A stretch of 64,000 nucleotides of DNA from JAFGKK01 sp964521085 (GTDB lineage Bacteria > Chloroflexota > Anaerolineae > Anaerolineales > RBG-16-64-43): assembly GCA_964521085.1 (NCBI GenBank), contig CAZFPL010000006.1:38997-102996 (forward strand). The letters run 5' to 3'. Positions 53,450-61,187 of this stretch are shown here, piece by piece. A program made the position numbers and the translations under genes. The notes under the pieces were generated by a model, which had not been told where the DNA came from, did not search any database, and was given only the letters and a program-made list of their open reading frames with translations. Each line of letters starts with the position of its first letter. Position 1 is the first letter of the stretch.

Positions 53450-53616
53450 GATAATCTTATAATGAAAGCAGTGGAGGAGGATCGACGAGCCGACTCTTTG
53501 CTGGTTTGTTGGTCTTCAGGATGGCGGCGTTCGCATGGAATATTCCGGGTTCCATAACGCCGCCCACCGACACCCAAGCCCCTGTTAACACGGAGCCGGC
53601 ATCCACTCTCTAGCCG
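53450..53616 (+). pseudogene. Decayed copy of the start of lipoprotein A
   Basis: 53450-53616 aligns with 52210-52377: TTATAATGAA, then the signal peptide region and linker (CACCCAAGCCCCTGTTAACA against CACCCAAGCACCTGCCAACA). The start codon ATG has become ACG, the lipobox Cys codon TGC has become TGG, and the Gln codon CAG near the end has become TAG. The rest of the gene is absent. Confidence 0.85.
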
Positions 53617-53635
53617 TCCTGCGAATTAAATTTCT

Positions 53636-54415
53636 ATGACCCGATCCGTTTCCGCCATCCCGCCCGGCAAAACGCCCTCCCCTCACACGTTGGATGCTCC
53701 CGCCACCACGCTCGCGCGGAAGCATTCGCTTTCGCGCAAGCCTTTCCTTCAGGCGGTGTATCGGGAGTGGTACCGGATGATGCTGCAGGCTGTTCCTTCG
53801 GGCATTCCGGGGAAGATAGTGGAATTGGGCAGCGGGGCGGGCTTCCTGAAAGAAATGCTGCCGGAGCTTCTCACCTCCGATTTCCTGCGCCTGCCCGATC
53901 TCGATCTGGCGGCACAGGCGGAAGCGCTCCCCTTCGCGTCCGGTTCCCTGAAAACGATCTTCCTGATCGACGTATTCCATCACATCCCCCGGCCGCGGAA
54001 GTTCCTTGCCGAAGCGGCCCGTTGCCTGCGAAGCGGCGGGGCGGTGATCATGGTCGAGCCGTGGCGGACGGCCTGGTCGGGATTTGTCTATCGGAATTTT
54101 CATCACGAAACGTTCAATCCGGATGCTCGCACTTGGGAGTTCCCGTCGTCGGGTCCGCTTTCCGGAGCCAACGGTGCGCTTCCATGGATCGTCTTTGAAC
54201 GGGATCGCGCGATATTCGAACACGAATTTCCAGAAATGCAAATTGCGTCGATCCAATTGCACACGCCGCTGGTTTACCTGCTCTCCGGCGGATTTTCCCT
54301 CCCGACGGTTGTACCGAATTTTTCCTTCCGCTTTTGGCGGGGCATAGAGGATCGGATGAGGCCGTGGATGCGTTCCTGGGCGATGTTCGGCCTGATTGTC
54401 ATTTCCCGGGCCTGA
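53636..54415 (+). CDS. Class I SAM-dependent methyltransferase
   Basis: The 259-residue protein has the Methyltransf_11 pattern: motif I VELGSGAGFL, the ALPFASGSL region that follows, motif IV-like IFLIDVFHHI and the post-motif CLRSGGAVIMVEPW. The acceptor is unknown. No Shine-Dalgarno is visible before the ATG, and the region just upstream is the breakpoint of a duplication (53616), so the promoter may have been brought in or lost. It sits between two paralogous lipoprotein genes. Confidence 0.85.
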   Translation: MTRSVSAIPPGKTPSPHTLDAPATTLARKHSLSRKPFLQAVYREWYRMMLQAVPSGIPGKIVELGSGAGFLKEMLPELLTSDFLRLPDLDLAAQAEALPFASGSLKTIFLIDVFHHIPRPRKFLAEAARCLRSGGAVIMVEPWRTAWSGFVYRNFHHETFNPDARTWEFPSSGPLSGANGALPWIVFERDRAIFEHEFPEMQIASIQLHTPLVYLLSGGFSLPTVVPNFSFRFWRGIEDRMRPWMRSWAMFGLIVISRA

Positions 54416-54578
54416 AGAAAAAACGGGGTGGACCTTTGGGGGATCACCCGGGATCGGGGCAAGCCGGAGAAGGGGCAGGATCAACAACAAGACAATCCGG
54501 GTTTTCCATGCCGGACGAACGTCATACGCCCCCCACCCTATACCTGTCAGTATAATAACGTTATAAAAAGGAGGAGCC

Positions 54579-55415
54579 ATGAAACGACCTCTCTCTATTT
54601 TTGCATTTCTGGCGATCGTCCTTTTGGGATGCAGCCTTTTCACAAAGGCAGCCCAAGGGGAAACCCCCCGGCCGGGAGTGACGAAAAATGCGGGCGGAAC
54701 GCAGATACCGACAACGAAAGCCGCCTTGCCCCCGGCGACCAATACTTCCTGCAATGAACTTTCCTTTTTTCTAAATCCCAATCTGGCGACAAAAGTAAAG
54801 TGCGAAACCGTTCCCGAATCCGGCGGAGCCGATGGGGCATCGTTTGATACATATCCGCAGTATACGAAAGTGACCTTCGTCGGATATCCGCTGACGGGAC
54901 GGTTGATGCAGCCGGTGATCTCGGTCTTTCCGGTCGAGCGCTACGCCGAGCTTCTCCCGGACGTGGTCGACCCCGACGTTTCCGCTTTGCAGGCGTTGAT
55001 TGCGGGCGGCGCGCCCGGCGACAACGATCCGCCGATCCTCCCCGTCCAGAATGCGCGCCAGTTGTTCCTCGCGCAGTATGCGGTGCTCTCATTTCAAAAC
55101 GGGAGTGGCGTCGGCTGCATCACCCAATATGCACAGGCGTACGTTCCGATTAACAATCACGACCTGTTCTTCTCGTTCCAGGGATTGACCTCGGACGGAA
55201 AGTACTGGATATCCATCATCCTGCCCATATCCCACCCCAGTTTGTGGGAGACCCAGGGCGATCCGACCAACTCCATCTATGCAACGATTAACGACAACCC
55301 CGATGCGTACTACTCGCAACTGGAGGCCGAAGTTAACGAAAAGGCGCCGAGGAGTTTCGTTCCGATGCTCTCGATGTTGACCGACCTGGTCAATAGCATC
55401 GTCATCACGCCTTAA
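54579..55415 (+). CDS. Lipoprotein of unknown function (paralog B)
   Basis: The 278-residue lipoprotein (signal ending VLLGC) shares the whole domain of paralog A: YTKVTFVGYPLTGRL, ISVFPVERYAELLPDVVDPDVSALQALIAGG and FFSFQGLTSDGKYWISIILPISHPSL. Four Cys-containing positions differ, so disulfides are not strictly conserved. AAGGAGGAG lies 2-4 nt before the ATG, and TATAAT at 54551-54556 is the likely -10 box, overlapping an ATAACGTTAT palindrome. A strong hairpin follows the gene. Confidence 0.8.
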   Translation: MKRPLSIFAFLAIVLLGCSLFTKAAQGETPRPGVTKNAGGTQIPTTKAALPPATNTSCNELSFFLNPNLATKVKCETVPESGGADGASFDTYPQYTKVTFVGYPLTGRLMQPVISVFPVERYAELLPDVVDPDVSALQALIAGGAPGDNDPPILPVQNARQLFLAQYAVLSFQNGSGVGCITQYAQAYVPINNHDLFFSFQGLTSDGKYWISIILPISHPSLWETQGDPTNSIYATINDNPDAYYSQLEAEVNEKAPRSFVPMLSMLTDLVNSIVITP

Positions 55416-55497
55416 GAGATGGCGGAAGCATAGAGGGATGAGCCGTCCAGATTCCATGTAGAAACCCGGTATCGCGAGGAAAGATCTTTCCATCATT

Positions 55498-55531
55498 GAG
55501 GCTGCCGGTCTCTCCGGAGACCGGCAGCCTC
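55498..55531 (+). terminator. Strong hairpin downstream of lipoprotein B
   Basis: GAGGCTGCCGGTCTC (55498-55512) and GAGACCGGCAGCCTC (55517-55531) form a perfect 15-bp stem with a 4-nt loop. There is no T-run, so it may protect the 3' end after processing or act as a Rho-assisted stop. Confidence 0.55.
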
Positions 55532-55581
55532 GAATTCCTCTGGCGGGGAGCGTCAAAATCCGGTAGAATTGCCTTTTACCC

Positions 55582-55655
55582 GGGCGGTTAGCTCAGTTGG
55601 TTAGAGCACACGGTTGACATCCGTGAGGTCGTAGGTTCGAGCCCTATACCGCCCA
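55582..55655 (+). tRNA. tRNA-Val (anticodon GAC)
   Basis: The 74-nt cloverleaf has an acceptor stem GGGCGGT/ACCGCCC with discriminator A, a D arm with GCTC-AGTTGGTTA-GAGC, an anticodon stem CACGG/CCGTG with loop TTGACAT (anticodon GAC) and a T arm with GGTTCGAGCC. The CCA end is not encoded. It reads valine GUC and GUU codons. Confidence 0.97.
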
Positions 55656-55689
55656 CCTCCCCGGTTTTTGGATCCACCGGGGTCCATAC

Positions 55690-55940
55690 AGACAGCGGTC
55701 GCCAGGAAGAGTACGGGAGAACCAAACCTCAGCGAGCGGGAGATCACGGTGAGAATCCCGCGGTGCGGTTCCCGGAAAACCGCCCGGCGCGCTCCGACGG
55801 AACGGCCGCAAGGCCCAGTAAGAAGGACGGTTCAGTCCCGTTATCGGCTGTCCAAGCCGCGAAGCATTTCGCTTTGCGGGAATTTGGGTGGAACCGCGAT
55901 ATTCAATCGCCCCAGGAATGGGGCGATTTTTATTTTAACC
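55690..55940 (+). promoter_or_regulatory. T-box riboswitch controlling thrS
   Basis: The leader has the T-box sequence TTGGGTGGAACCGCG (55884-55898), whose TGGA pairs with the uncharged tRNA end, followed by a terminator AATCGCCCC/GGGGCGATT (55905-55928) and TTTATTTT. Stem I is recognisable: CGGGA-ga-ACC (55714-55723) pairs with GGTTCCCG (55768-55775), leaving the AG bulge; the AGTA loop (55710-55713) faces the strand GAAAACC. The likely specifier is ACC (55779-55781), a threonine codon. The upper stem GCGGGA/TCCCGC at 55736-55759 encloses GATCACGGTGAGAA. Uncharged tRNA-Thr should favour antitermination and thrS expression. Confidence 0.92.
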
Positions 55941-55960
55941 AACCTCTCCCCCTATCCCCG

Positions 55961-55999
55961 ACCCCTTCCCCCTCCCCAAATTGGGGAGGGGGAAGGGGT
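55961..55999. repeat. 19-1-19 perfect inverted repeat, C/G-skewed family
   Basis: The C-rich arm 55961-55979 and the G-rich arm 55981-55999 are perfectly complementary around one base. It lies between the T-box terminator and the thrS ribosome-binding site, so every full-length thrS mRNA carries a 19-bp stem in its leader. Confidence 0.7.
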
Positions 56000-56036
56000 G
56001 AAGGGGAAGGAGGAGGGGTAAGTTCAGGAGGCACTC

Positions 56037-57836
56037 ATGCCGATTCGAAAATCCGAAAAATACGAAGAGACGCAGCTCTACCGCGTGCGGCATTCCGCGG
56101 CGCACGTGATGGCCCAGGCGGTGATGGAACTGTTCGCCGGCCAGGCGAAGTTCGCCATCGGCCCGGCGATCGAGGACGGGTTCTATTACGATTTCGACCT
56201 GCCGCGCGCGCTTACGCCGGAGGACCTGACAAAGGTCGAAACCCGGATGCGCGAGATCATCCGCGGCGACCACCCGTTCACCCGCCGGGAACTATCCGCC
56301 GCGGAGGCCAAAAAGTTGTTCGCGAATCAGCCGTATAAGATCGAGCTGGTCGAAGGGCTCGAGCGCGGCGCCGCCGATGAAGACGGCAATCCCGTTACCG
56401 CTCCGCCGGTGATCTCCACCTACACCAACGACACCTTCACCGACCTGTGCCGCGGACCGCACGTCGAGCGCACCTCACAAATCAATCCCGACGCGGTCAA
56501 ACTGCTCAATATCTCGGGCGCCTACTGGCGCGGCGACGAGAAACGACCAATGCTGCAGCGGATCTACGGGACCGCCTGGACCTCGGCCAAGGAACTGGAG
56601 GAATACCTCTGGAGGCTGGAGGAGGCCAAGAAACGCGACCACCGGAAACTCGGCAAAGAGCTGGGCTTGTTTTATTTCTCCGAGGATATCGGGGCGGGAC
56701 TCCCGCTGTTCACCCCCCGCGGCGAGATGGTCCGTTATCTCATGGAGAAATATGTCCGCGAAACCCAGTCCCGCTACGGATTCCAGCACGTCTGGACCGG
56801 CCACCTGGTGAAGGAGGATTTATACAAGCGCTCCGGCCACTACGACAACTACAAGGACGTGATGTTCCCGCCGATGGTCGATGAGAACATCATCTTCCGC
56901 CTCAAGCCGATGAACTGCCCGAGCCATATGACTCTTTTCAAGGAGATGGGCACGCATTCCTACCGCGATCTCCCGCTGCGGCTTTCGGAATTCGCCACCC
57001 TCTACCGCTACGAAAAAACCGGCGAACTGACCGGCCTGACGCGCGTGCGCGCCCTCACGCAGGACGATTGCCACACCTTCTGCACGCCGGAGCAGATCGG
57101 GGACGAGTTTGCGCTCTCCCTGCGCCTGATCCAGGAGGTGCTCGAGCGGTACAAATTCATGGATTATCGCGTGCGGCTCAGCCTGCGCGGCACGCAGGGG
57201 AAGTACGTGGCCGACGATGAAAAATGGGAACAGGCGACGGCGGCCCTGCGTGCGGCGCTGGAAGCCAGCGGCCTGGAATACGAGCCGGTGGAAGGCGAGG
57301 CCGCCTTCTACGGCCCCAAGGCGGATTTTCTCGCCCGCGACGTGCTCGGCCGAGAATGGCAGCTTTCCACGATCCAGGTGGATTTCATCCAACCGGCGCG
57401 GTTGGGGCTGGAGTATATCGGCGAAGACGGCCAGGTGCACACGCCGGTTGTTCTTCACCGCGCCGTCACCGGCTCCACCGAGCGGTTCTTCGCCGTGATC
57501 CTTGAGCACTTCGCCGGCGCGCTGCCCCTCTGGCTCTCGCCAGTGCAGGCGATGCTGATTCCGATCGCCGACCGGCATATGGAATATGCCCGCCAGGTGG
57601 AAACGCGGCTTAAGCAGGAAGGTTTGCGTGTGGAGGTGGACACCCGGTCGGAGCGGATGAACGCCAAGATCCGCGATGCGCAGATGCAGAAGATTCCCTA
57701 CATGCTGGTGATGGGCGACAAGGAAGCGGCCGCCGGCGCGGTGGCGGTCCGGTTGCGCAGCGGCGAGGATAAGGGCGCGATGCCGATGGATCAGTTTCTC
57801 GATTTGGCGAAGAAGACACTCGAAAGCGGGGATTAA
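56037..57836 (+). CDS. thrS: Threonyl-tRNA synthetase without the TGS domain
   Basis: The enzyme charges tRNA-Thr. The 599-residue form lacks the N-terminal TGS domain of E. coli ThrRS and starts with the editing domain (HSAAHVMAQAVMELF, with TDLCRGPHV as the second part of the zinc-like editing pocket). The class II core has motif 1 around FTPRGEMVRYLMEKY, the zinc ligand Cys in MNCPSH, motif 2 FATLYRYEKTGELTGLTRVR, and motif 3 HRAVTGSTERFFAVILEHFAG. The anticodon-binding domain starts near residue 505 (VQAMLIPIADRH). AGGAGG lies 5 nt before the ATG. It is controlled by the T-box upstream. Confidence 0.97.
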   Translation: MPIRKSEKYEETQLYRVRHSAAHVMAQAVMELFAGQAKFAIGPAIEDGFYYDFDLPRALTPEDLTKVETRMREIIRGDHPFTRRELSAAEAKKLFANQPYKIELVEGLERGAADEDGNPVTAPPVISTYTNDTFTDLCRGPHVERTSQINPDAVKLLNISGAYWRGDEKRPMLQRIYGTAWTSAKELEEYLWRLEEAKKRDHRKLGKELGLFYFSEDIGAGLPLFTPRGEMVRYLMEKYVRETQSRYGFQHVWTGHLVKEDLYKRSGHYDNYKDVMFPPMVDENIIFRLKPMNCPSHMTLFKEMGTHSYRDLPLRLSEFATLYRYEKTGELTGLTRVRALTQDDCHTFCTPEQIGDEFALSLRLIQEVLERYKFMDYRVRLSLRGTQGKYVADDEKWEQATAALRAALEASGLEYEPVEGEAAFYGPKADFLARDVLGREWQLSTIQVDFIQPARLGLEYIGEDGQVHTPVVLHRAVTGSTERFFAVILEHFAGALPLWLSPVQAMLIPIADRHMEYARQVETRLKQEGLRVEVDTRSERMNAKIRDAQMQKIPYMLVMGDKEAAAGAVAVRLRSGEDKGAMPMDQFLDLAKKTLESGD

Positions 57837-57837
57837 T

Positions 57838-57945
57838 CCTCACCCCCCACCCCCTCTCCCTGTAAGGGAGAGGGGGAACACTTCCAACAAGCCTTTCTTT
57901 GTTCGCCCTCTTCCGTGCGGGGAGAGGGCCGGGGTGAGGGAAAAA
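57838..57945. repeat. Inverted-repeat element of the C/G-skewed family after thrS
   Basis: CCCCTCTCCC (57851-57860), TGTAA, GGGAGAGGGG (57866-57875) is a perfect inner hairpin, and CTCACCCC near 57839 pairs with GGGGTGAG near 57931-57938. It can act as the 3' structure of thrS. Confidence 0.6.
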
Positions 57946-58002
57946 AGGAACTGCGGCTTCATTATTTTTCTCGACAATCTTTAAGCACGGGGGAGTAACA
58001 AA

Positions 58003-58422
58003 ATGGCTCATGAAAAATTCCATCGCATTTATCCTCCCATCCTCCAACGCGTACGGGAGATGCGCCATCCTCTTACTGCCTCCGAGTCGAAGGTCTGGGA
58101 TAAGGTTCGAAACCGCCAGCTTGGATCCAAAATCCGTCGGCAACACCCGATCGATCGGTTCATTGCAGATTTTTATTGCCCGGAAGCCAAATTAATTATC
58201 GAAATTGACGGGGATTCGCACGCAGAACCTGATCAGACTGTTTACGACCTGGAGCGGACAAACTGGCTGGAGGCTTGCGGATACGCAGTGATCCGCTTTC
58301 AAAACGATCAGGGACACAAGGATCTGGAAACCGTGCTGGGAAATATCCGTGAAGCAATCGGGAAAATAATCGGGGACGGCGAAAGACTTTTTTCCATAGA
58401 GAACACGGAGGGCACGGATTGA
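58003..58422 (+). CDS. DUF559 (Vsr-like PD-(D/E)XK) protein
   Basis: The 139-residue protein belongs to the DUF559 family related to very-short-patch-repair endonucleases: PPILQRVREMRHPLTASESKVWDKVRNRQLG, then KIRRQHPIDRFIADFYCPEAKLIIEIDGDSH (the DFYCPEAKLIIEIDG strand holds the acidic metal ligands) and AVIRFQND. It may cut or bind DNA; the exact target is unknown, and such genes are often accessory. GGGGAG lies 7 nt before the ATG. Degenerate 'CACGG' repeats follow its stop codon. Confidence 0.88.
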   Translation: MAHEKFHRIYPPILQRVREMRHPLTASESKVWDKVRNRQLGSKIRRQHPIDRFIADFYCPEAKLIIEIDGDSHAEPDQTVYDLERTNWLEACGYAVIRFQNDQGHKDLETVLGNIREAIGKIIGDGERLFSIENTEGTD

Positions 58423-58470
58423 ATCATGGTTTTTTCCGTGCACCTCTGTGGCTTCCGTGGATAATTATTC

Positions 58471-59148
58471 TTACTTTTTGATCCTGGCAACAACTTTCGG
58501 GTTGGTCAACTCGCGGATCGCATCCGCCGCCACCCAGCGCGCGGCGCGCGAATCCTGCCCCGCGATCCGGCGGGCGCAGGCAACGGCGGCCTTGTTCAAC
58601 GCACGGCTGCGCTTGCCGATGTTGCGCAAGGCCCAGTTGACCGCCTTCCGAACGAAATTGCGTTCGTCGAATGCGTATCGTTCGATCACCGGAAGATATC
58701 CAAGGAATACTTCCTCCTTCGCACCTTTATCGTGCCAGGCGAGCGCGGCCATCAATGCAAAACCGGCGCGCCGCTGGAATTCCGGGGTTTTCCGCGCCCA
58801 GGCGGCGGCTTTGCGACGCGCATGAGGCGTCCGGTCGAAGAGATTTCCGCATACCTGGTCGCACACGTCCCACGAGTCGAAATCCCTGATCCAGCGATCC
58901 ATCTGCGCGGTGGTTACCTGCGCCGGGTCGTCGACAAGCGCGGCGAGGATTCGTGCTTCGTGGATCCCGCTCCCCCAAAGCTTCTGCGCCAGGTCATGAT
59001 CCACGCCAATCCGTTTAGCCATAGTGCGAAGGAACGGCATCGAAAGACCCAGCGTCTCGTGCGGATTGATTCCAAAGCGCGCCATTCCCGCAACATTCGC
59101 GGAATTGGCATTCGACTTCAGCTCACGTAGGATTTCCTCGTAGGTCAT
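58471..59148 (-). CDS. DNA alkylation repair protein (AlkD family)
   Basis: The 225-residue all-helical protein matches the AlkD HEAT-like family of DNA glycosylases that excise bulky or charged alkyl-purines: GINPHETLGLSMPFLRTMAKRIG, WIRDFDSWDVCDQVCGNLFD, RRAGFALMAALAWHDKGAKEE, DERNFVRKAVNWALRNIGKRS. The ATG at 59148 has GGAGGG 6 nt upstream; the ATG two codons earlier would touch the site. It diverges from ssb, suggesting a small DNA-maintenance region. Confidence 0.9.
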   Translation of the reverse strand: MTYEEILRELKSNANSANVAGMARFGINPHETLGLSMPFLRTMAKRIGVDHDLAQKLWGSGIHEARILAALVDDPAQVTTAQMDRWIRDFDSWDVCDQVCGNLFDRTPHARRKAAAWARKTPEFQRRAGFALMAALAWHDKGAKEEVFLGYLPVIERYAFDERNFVRKAVNWALRNIGKRSRALNKAAVACARRIAGQDSRAARWVAADAIRELTNPKVVARIKK

Positions 59149-59338
59149 GGTCATCCCTCCGCTCCTATTATATGAAGGCCGCCGCTTGGTACGCCAGACC
59201 CAGGTTGAAAAATCACCCTGCCCGGCGGCGGAGCACGAATGAATCCGATCCTGCTTTGAGAATCCGCTCTTCCAGAGTAGAATCCATCGCATCAGCATTC
59301 CGAAGCGAAAGCTGAAAAATCACTAAAGGGGAGGAATC

Positions 59339-59758
59339 ATGTTCCATAAAATCATTCTGGTGGGAAACCTCGGAAAAGATCCCGAAATGCGCTACACCCC
59401 CGGCGGCCAGCCGGTGACATCCTTCTCGGTCGCCAGCAACCGCAAGTTTACGGACTCCAGCGGTCAGGCCATCGAGGAAACCATCTGGTTCCGCATTTCG
59501 GTGTGGGGCAAGCAGGCCGAAGCCTGCAAGCAATATCTCGCCAAAGGGCGCCAGGTGCTGGTGGAAGGGCGCCTGGTGTGCGACCGGCAGACCGGGGGGC
59601 CGCGCACCTACAAACGCGCCAACGGCGAGATGGGCACCTCCTTCGAGGTGAATGCAGAAACCGTGCGCTTCCTCGGTCAGCGGCAAGACAGCGCCGTGGA
59701 AGGCGGAGAGCCCGGAGCAACCGCGGCGCCGGGAACCGAAGAGGAAATTCCCTTCTAG
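59339..59758 (+). CDS. ssb: Single-stranded DNA-binding protein
   Basis: The 139-residue protein has one OB fold: MFHKIILVGNLGKDPEMRYTPGGQPVTSFSVASNR, then WFRISVWGKQAEACKQYLAKGRQVLVEGRL. A short acidic, Gly/Ala-rich linker follows and the tail ends EEEIPF, the partner-binding tip. It protects single-stranded DNA in replication and repair. GGGGAGG lies 5 nt before the ATG. A terminator-like hairpin separates it from the next gene. Confidence 0.96.
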   Translation: MFHKIILVGNLGKDPEMRYTPGGQPVTSFSVASNRKFTDSSGQAIEETIWFRISVWGKQAEACKQYLAKGRQVLVEGRLVCDRQTGGPRTYKRANGEMGTSFEVNAETVRFLGQRQDSAVEGGEPGATAAPGTEEEIPF

Positions 59759-59766
59759 AAGAATCC

Positions 59767-59795
59767 GGGCGGGGCGATGCCCCGCCCCACTTTTT
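59767..59795 (+). terminator. Terminator after ssb
   Basis: GGGCGGGGC (59767-59775), GAT, GCCCCGCCC (59779-59787) is a perfect 9-bp stem followed by CACTTTTT (T5 at 59791-59795). It may let some transcription pass to the DUF3467 gene 12 bp on. Confidence 0.75.
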
Positions 59796-59806
59796 AAGAG
59801 GCTACG

Positions 59807-60157
59807 ATGAGCGAACCATCCCATCCCCCCGCTGCCGCTCCACGCCAAATCCCGTTTGAGTTGCCGGCCAACATCGAGCCGGTATATTCCAACCTGGCAC
59901 TGATCGCCCATTCGCCGGCCGAAATCGTGATCGATTTTGCGCGCATGCTGCCGGGGATGCCCAAAGCGCGGGTGGCCGCCCGCGTGGTGCTGACCCCGCT
60001 GTGCGCCAAGGCTCTCCTGCGCGCGCTCGGCGACAACATCGCCAAATTCGAAAAGCAGTTCGGCGAGATCCATATGCCGGAAGGACCGTCGCTGGCGGAG
60101 CAGTTGTTCGGCAAGCCGACGGTGGACCCCGCTCCGGACGCTCCAAAGGAAGGATAA
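59807..60157 (+). CDS. DUF3467 protein
   Basis: The 116-residue protein matches DUF3467: ELPANIEPVYSNLALIAHSPAEIVIDFARMLPGMPKARVAARVVLTPLCAKALLRALGDNIAKFEKQFG. Tails are Pro-rich. It is cytoplasmic by appearance. The family has no known biochemical role that I can state. AAGAGG lies 5 nt before the ATG. It ends 4 nt before the translin-like gene and is probably translated with it. Confidence 0.85.
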   Translation: MSEPSHPPAAAPRQIPFELPANIEPVYSNLALIAHSPAEIVIDFARMLPGMPKARVAARVVLTPLCAKALLRALGDNIAKFEKQFGEIHMPEGPSLAEQLFGKPTVDPAPDAPKEG

Positions 60158-60161
60158 CGGC

Positions 60162-60803
60162 ATGGAAGGATTGGACGCCATCGGCGAAAAGATGCAGGCG
60201 TTTTTGCGCGAGAAGAATGCGGCCCGCGACCGGGCCCTCGAGCAATCCCGCACCCTCATCCGCTACTCTTCGCTGGCCATCCGCGCCGTGCATCGCGAGG
60301 AGCGGAAAGGTGCGGAAGAAAATCTCAAGCAGGCACGGGACCAAGCCGTGGAAATGCAGAAGGGATTGTCGAAATATCCGGATCTGTATTTCGCCGGATA
60401 CACGCAGGACGCGCTGAAGGAGCTGGCGGAAGCCAGCATTGTATTCGCGCTGATCGGCGACCTGCCTCTGCCCGGCCCCGAGGAATTGGGAGTGGATGTC
60501 GCCCCCTACATGAACGGACTCGGCGAAGCGGCGGGCGAGCTGCGCCGCTGGTCGCTGGACCTTCTGCGCCGCGGAAAAACCGGCGAGGCGGAACGGGTGC
60601 TCGGAATGATGGACGACATCTACTCGCTGCTGGTCACGCTGGATTATCCCGACGCGCTGACGGGCGGATTACGCCGCACCACGGACATGGTGCGCGGGGT
60701 GACGGAACGCACGCGCGGCGACCTGACGCTGAGCCTGCGGATGGAAGCCGCCGAACGCGCCGCCGCCGCGCTTGAACAATCCCTGCAAAAGAAAAAAACC
60801 TGA
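60162..60803 (+). CDS. Translin-family nucleic-acid-binding protein
   Basis: The 213-residue all-helical protein resembles translin/TRAX: SRTLIRYSSLAIRAVHREERKGAEENLKQA, KYPDLYFAGYTQDALKELAEASIVFALI, YMNGLGEAAGELRRWSLDLLRRGKTGEAE and LTGGLRRTTDMVRGVTERTRGDLTLSLR. Translins bind and some cut single-stranded RNA or DNA in octameric barrels. In archaea and some bacteria the protein exists alone, as here. It starts 4 nt after the DUF3467 stop and ends 8 nt before the Cas4-like gene. Confidence 0.87.
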   Translation: MEGLDAIGEKMQAFLREKNAARDRALEQSRTLIRYSSLAIRAVHREERKGAEENLKQARDQAVEMQKGLSKYPDLYFAGYTQDALKELAEASIVFALIGDLPLPGPEELGVDVAPYMNGLGEAAGELRRWSLDLLRRGKTGEAERVLGMMDDIYSLLVTLDYPDALTGGLRRTTDMVRGVTERTRGDLTLSLRMEAAERAAAALEQSLQKKKT

Positions 60804-60811
60804 GGGCACGC

Positions 60812-61057
60812 ATGCCGCCGCGGGTGATTCGCGCCAGCGAAATCGGCGAATATCTTTTCTGTAAACGGGCCTGGTGGCTGCGCGCGCAGGGGATGGAATC
60901 CGAGAATCGCAAAGCGCTGGAGGCCGGGACGGCCGAACACGAGGATCTCGCCCGCCGGGTGGCGCTCTCCGGCTGCCTTCGGACGGCGGCGTTCGTGTTA
61001 TTCCTCACGGCGCTGACCACGGCGGCGGTGGGGGTGACGATCCTGTTACTAAAATAA
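60812..61057 (+). CDS. Short membrane protein with Cas4/RecB-like N-terminal motif
   Basis: The 81-residue product opens RASEIGEYLFCKRAWWLRAQGMES, like the start of Cas4 and other RecB-type nucleases (SxIxxYxxCxRxxWL), then GTAEHEDLARRV matches the GxxxH helix of that fold. The catalytic Asp and ExK strands are missing; instead a hydrophobic helix (about 57-79) ends the protein. It may be a degenerate or shortened nuclease now used as a membrane-bound nucleic-acid binder. GAGGG lies 6 nt before the ATG. The frame is clean and the spacing tight, so it does not look like random decay. Confidence 0.7.
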   Translation: MPPRVIRASEIGEYLFCKRAWWLRAQGMESENRKALEAGTAEHEDLARRVALSGCLRTAAFVLFLTALTTAAVGVTILLLK

Positions 61058-61084
61058 ATATGCGCCCGGAATTTAAATACCGTC

Positions 61085-61113
61085 GCCGCGATGGATGATC
61101 GCGGCTGTTTTTT
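61085..61113 (+). terminator. Intrinsic terminator of the DUF3467-translin operon
   Basis: GCCGCGA (61085-61091) and TCGCGGC (61099-61105) form a 7-bp stem with a 7-nt loop, followed by TGTTTTTT (61106-61113). Confidence 0.85.
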
Positions 61114-61187
61114 ACCTCACCCCTTACCCCTCTTCTGGCTTATGCCAGGAGAGGGGAAGCCGGGGTTCTCCCGGCGGAGTGAGGAAT

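Noticed and set aside
53461..53616. A second small gene starting at ATGAAAGCAG
   Set aside because: Alignment with lipoprotein A shows this ATG lies in the former untranslated region; the true start is mutated and the frame is broken.
55432..55580. A further tRNA or small RNA before tRNA-Val
   Set aside because: Only a perfect 15-bp hairpin is present; no cloverleaf can be drawn.
60812..61057. A real Cas4 with a CRISPR-Cas locus
   Set aside because: Only the N-terminal Cys and His motifs are present, the catalytic residues are missing, and no repeat-spacer array or other cas gene was seen anywhere in the window.
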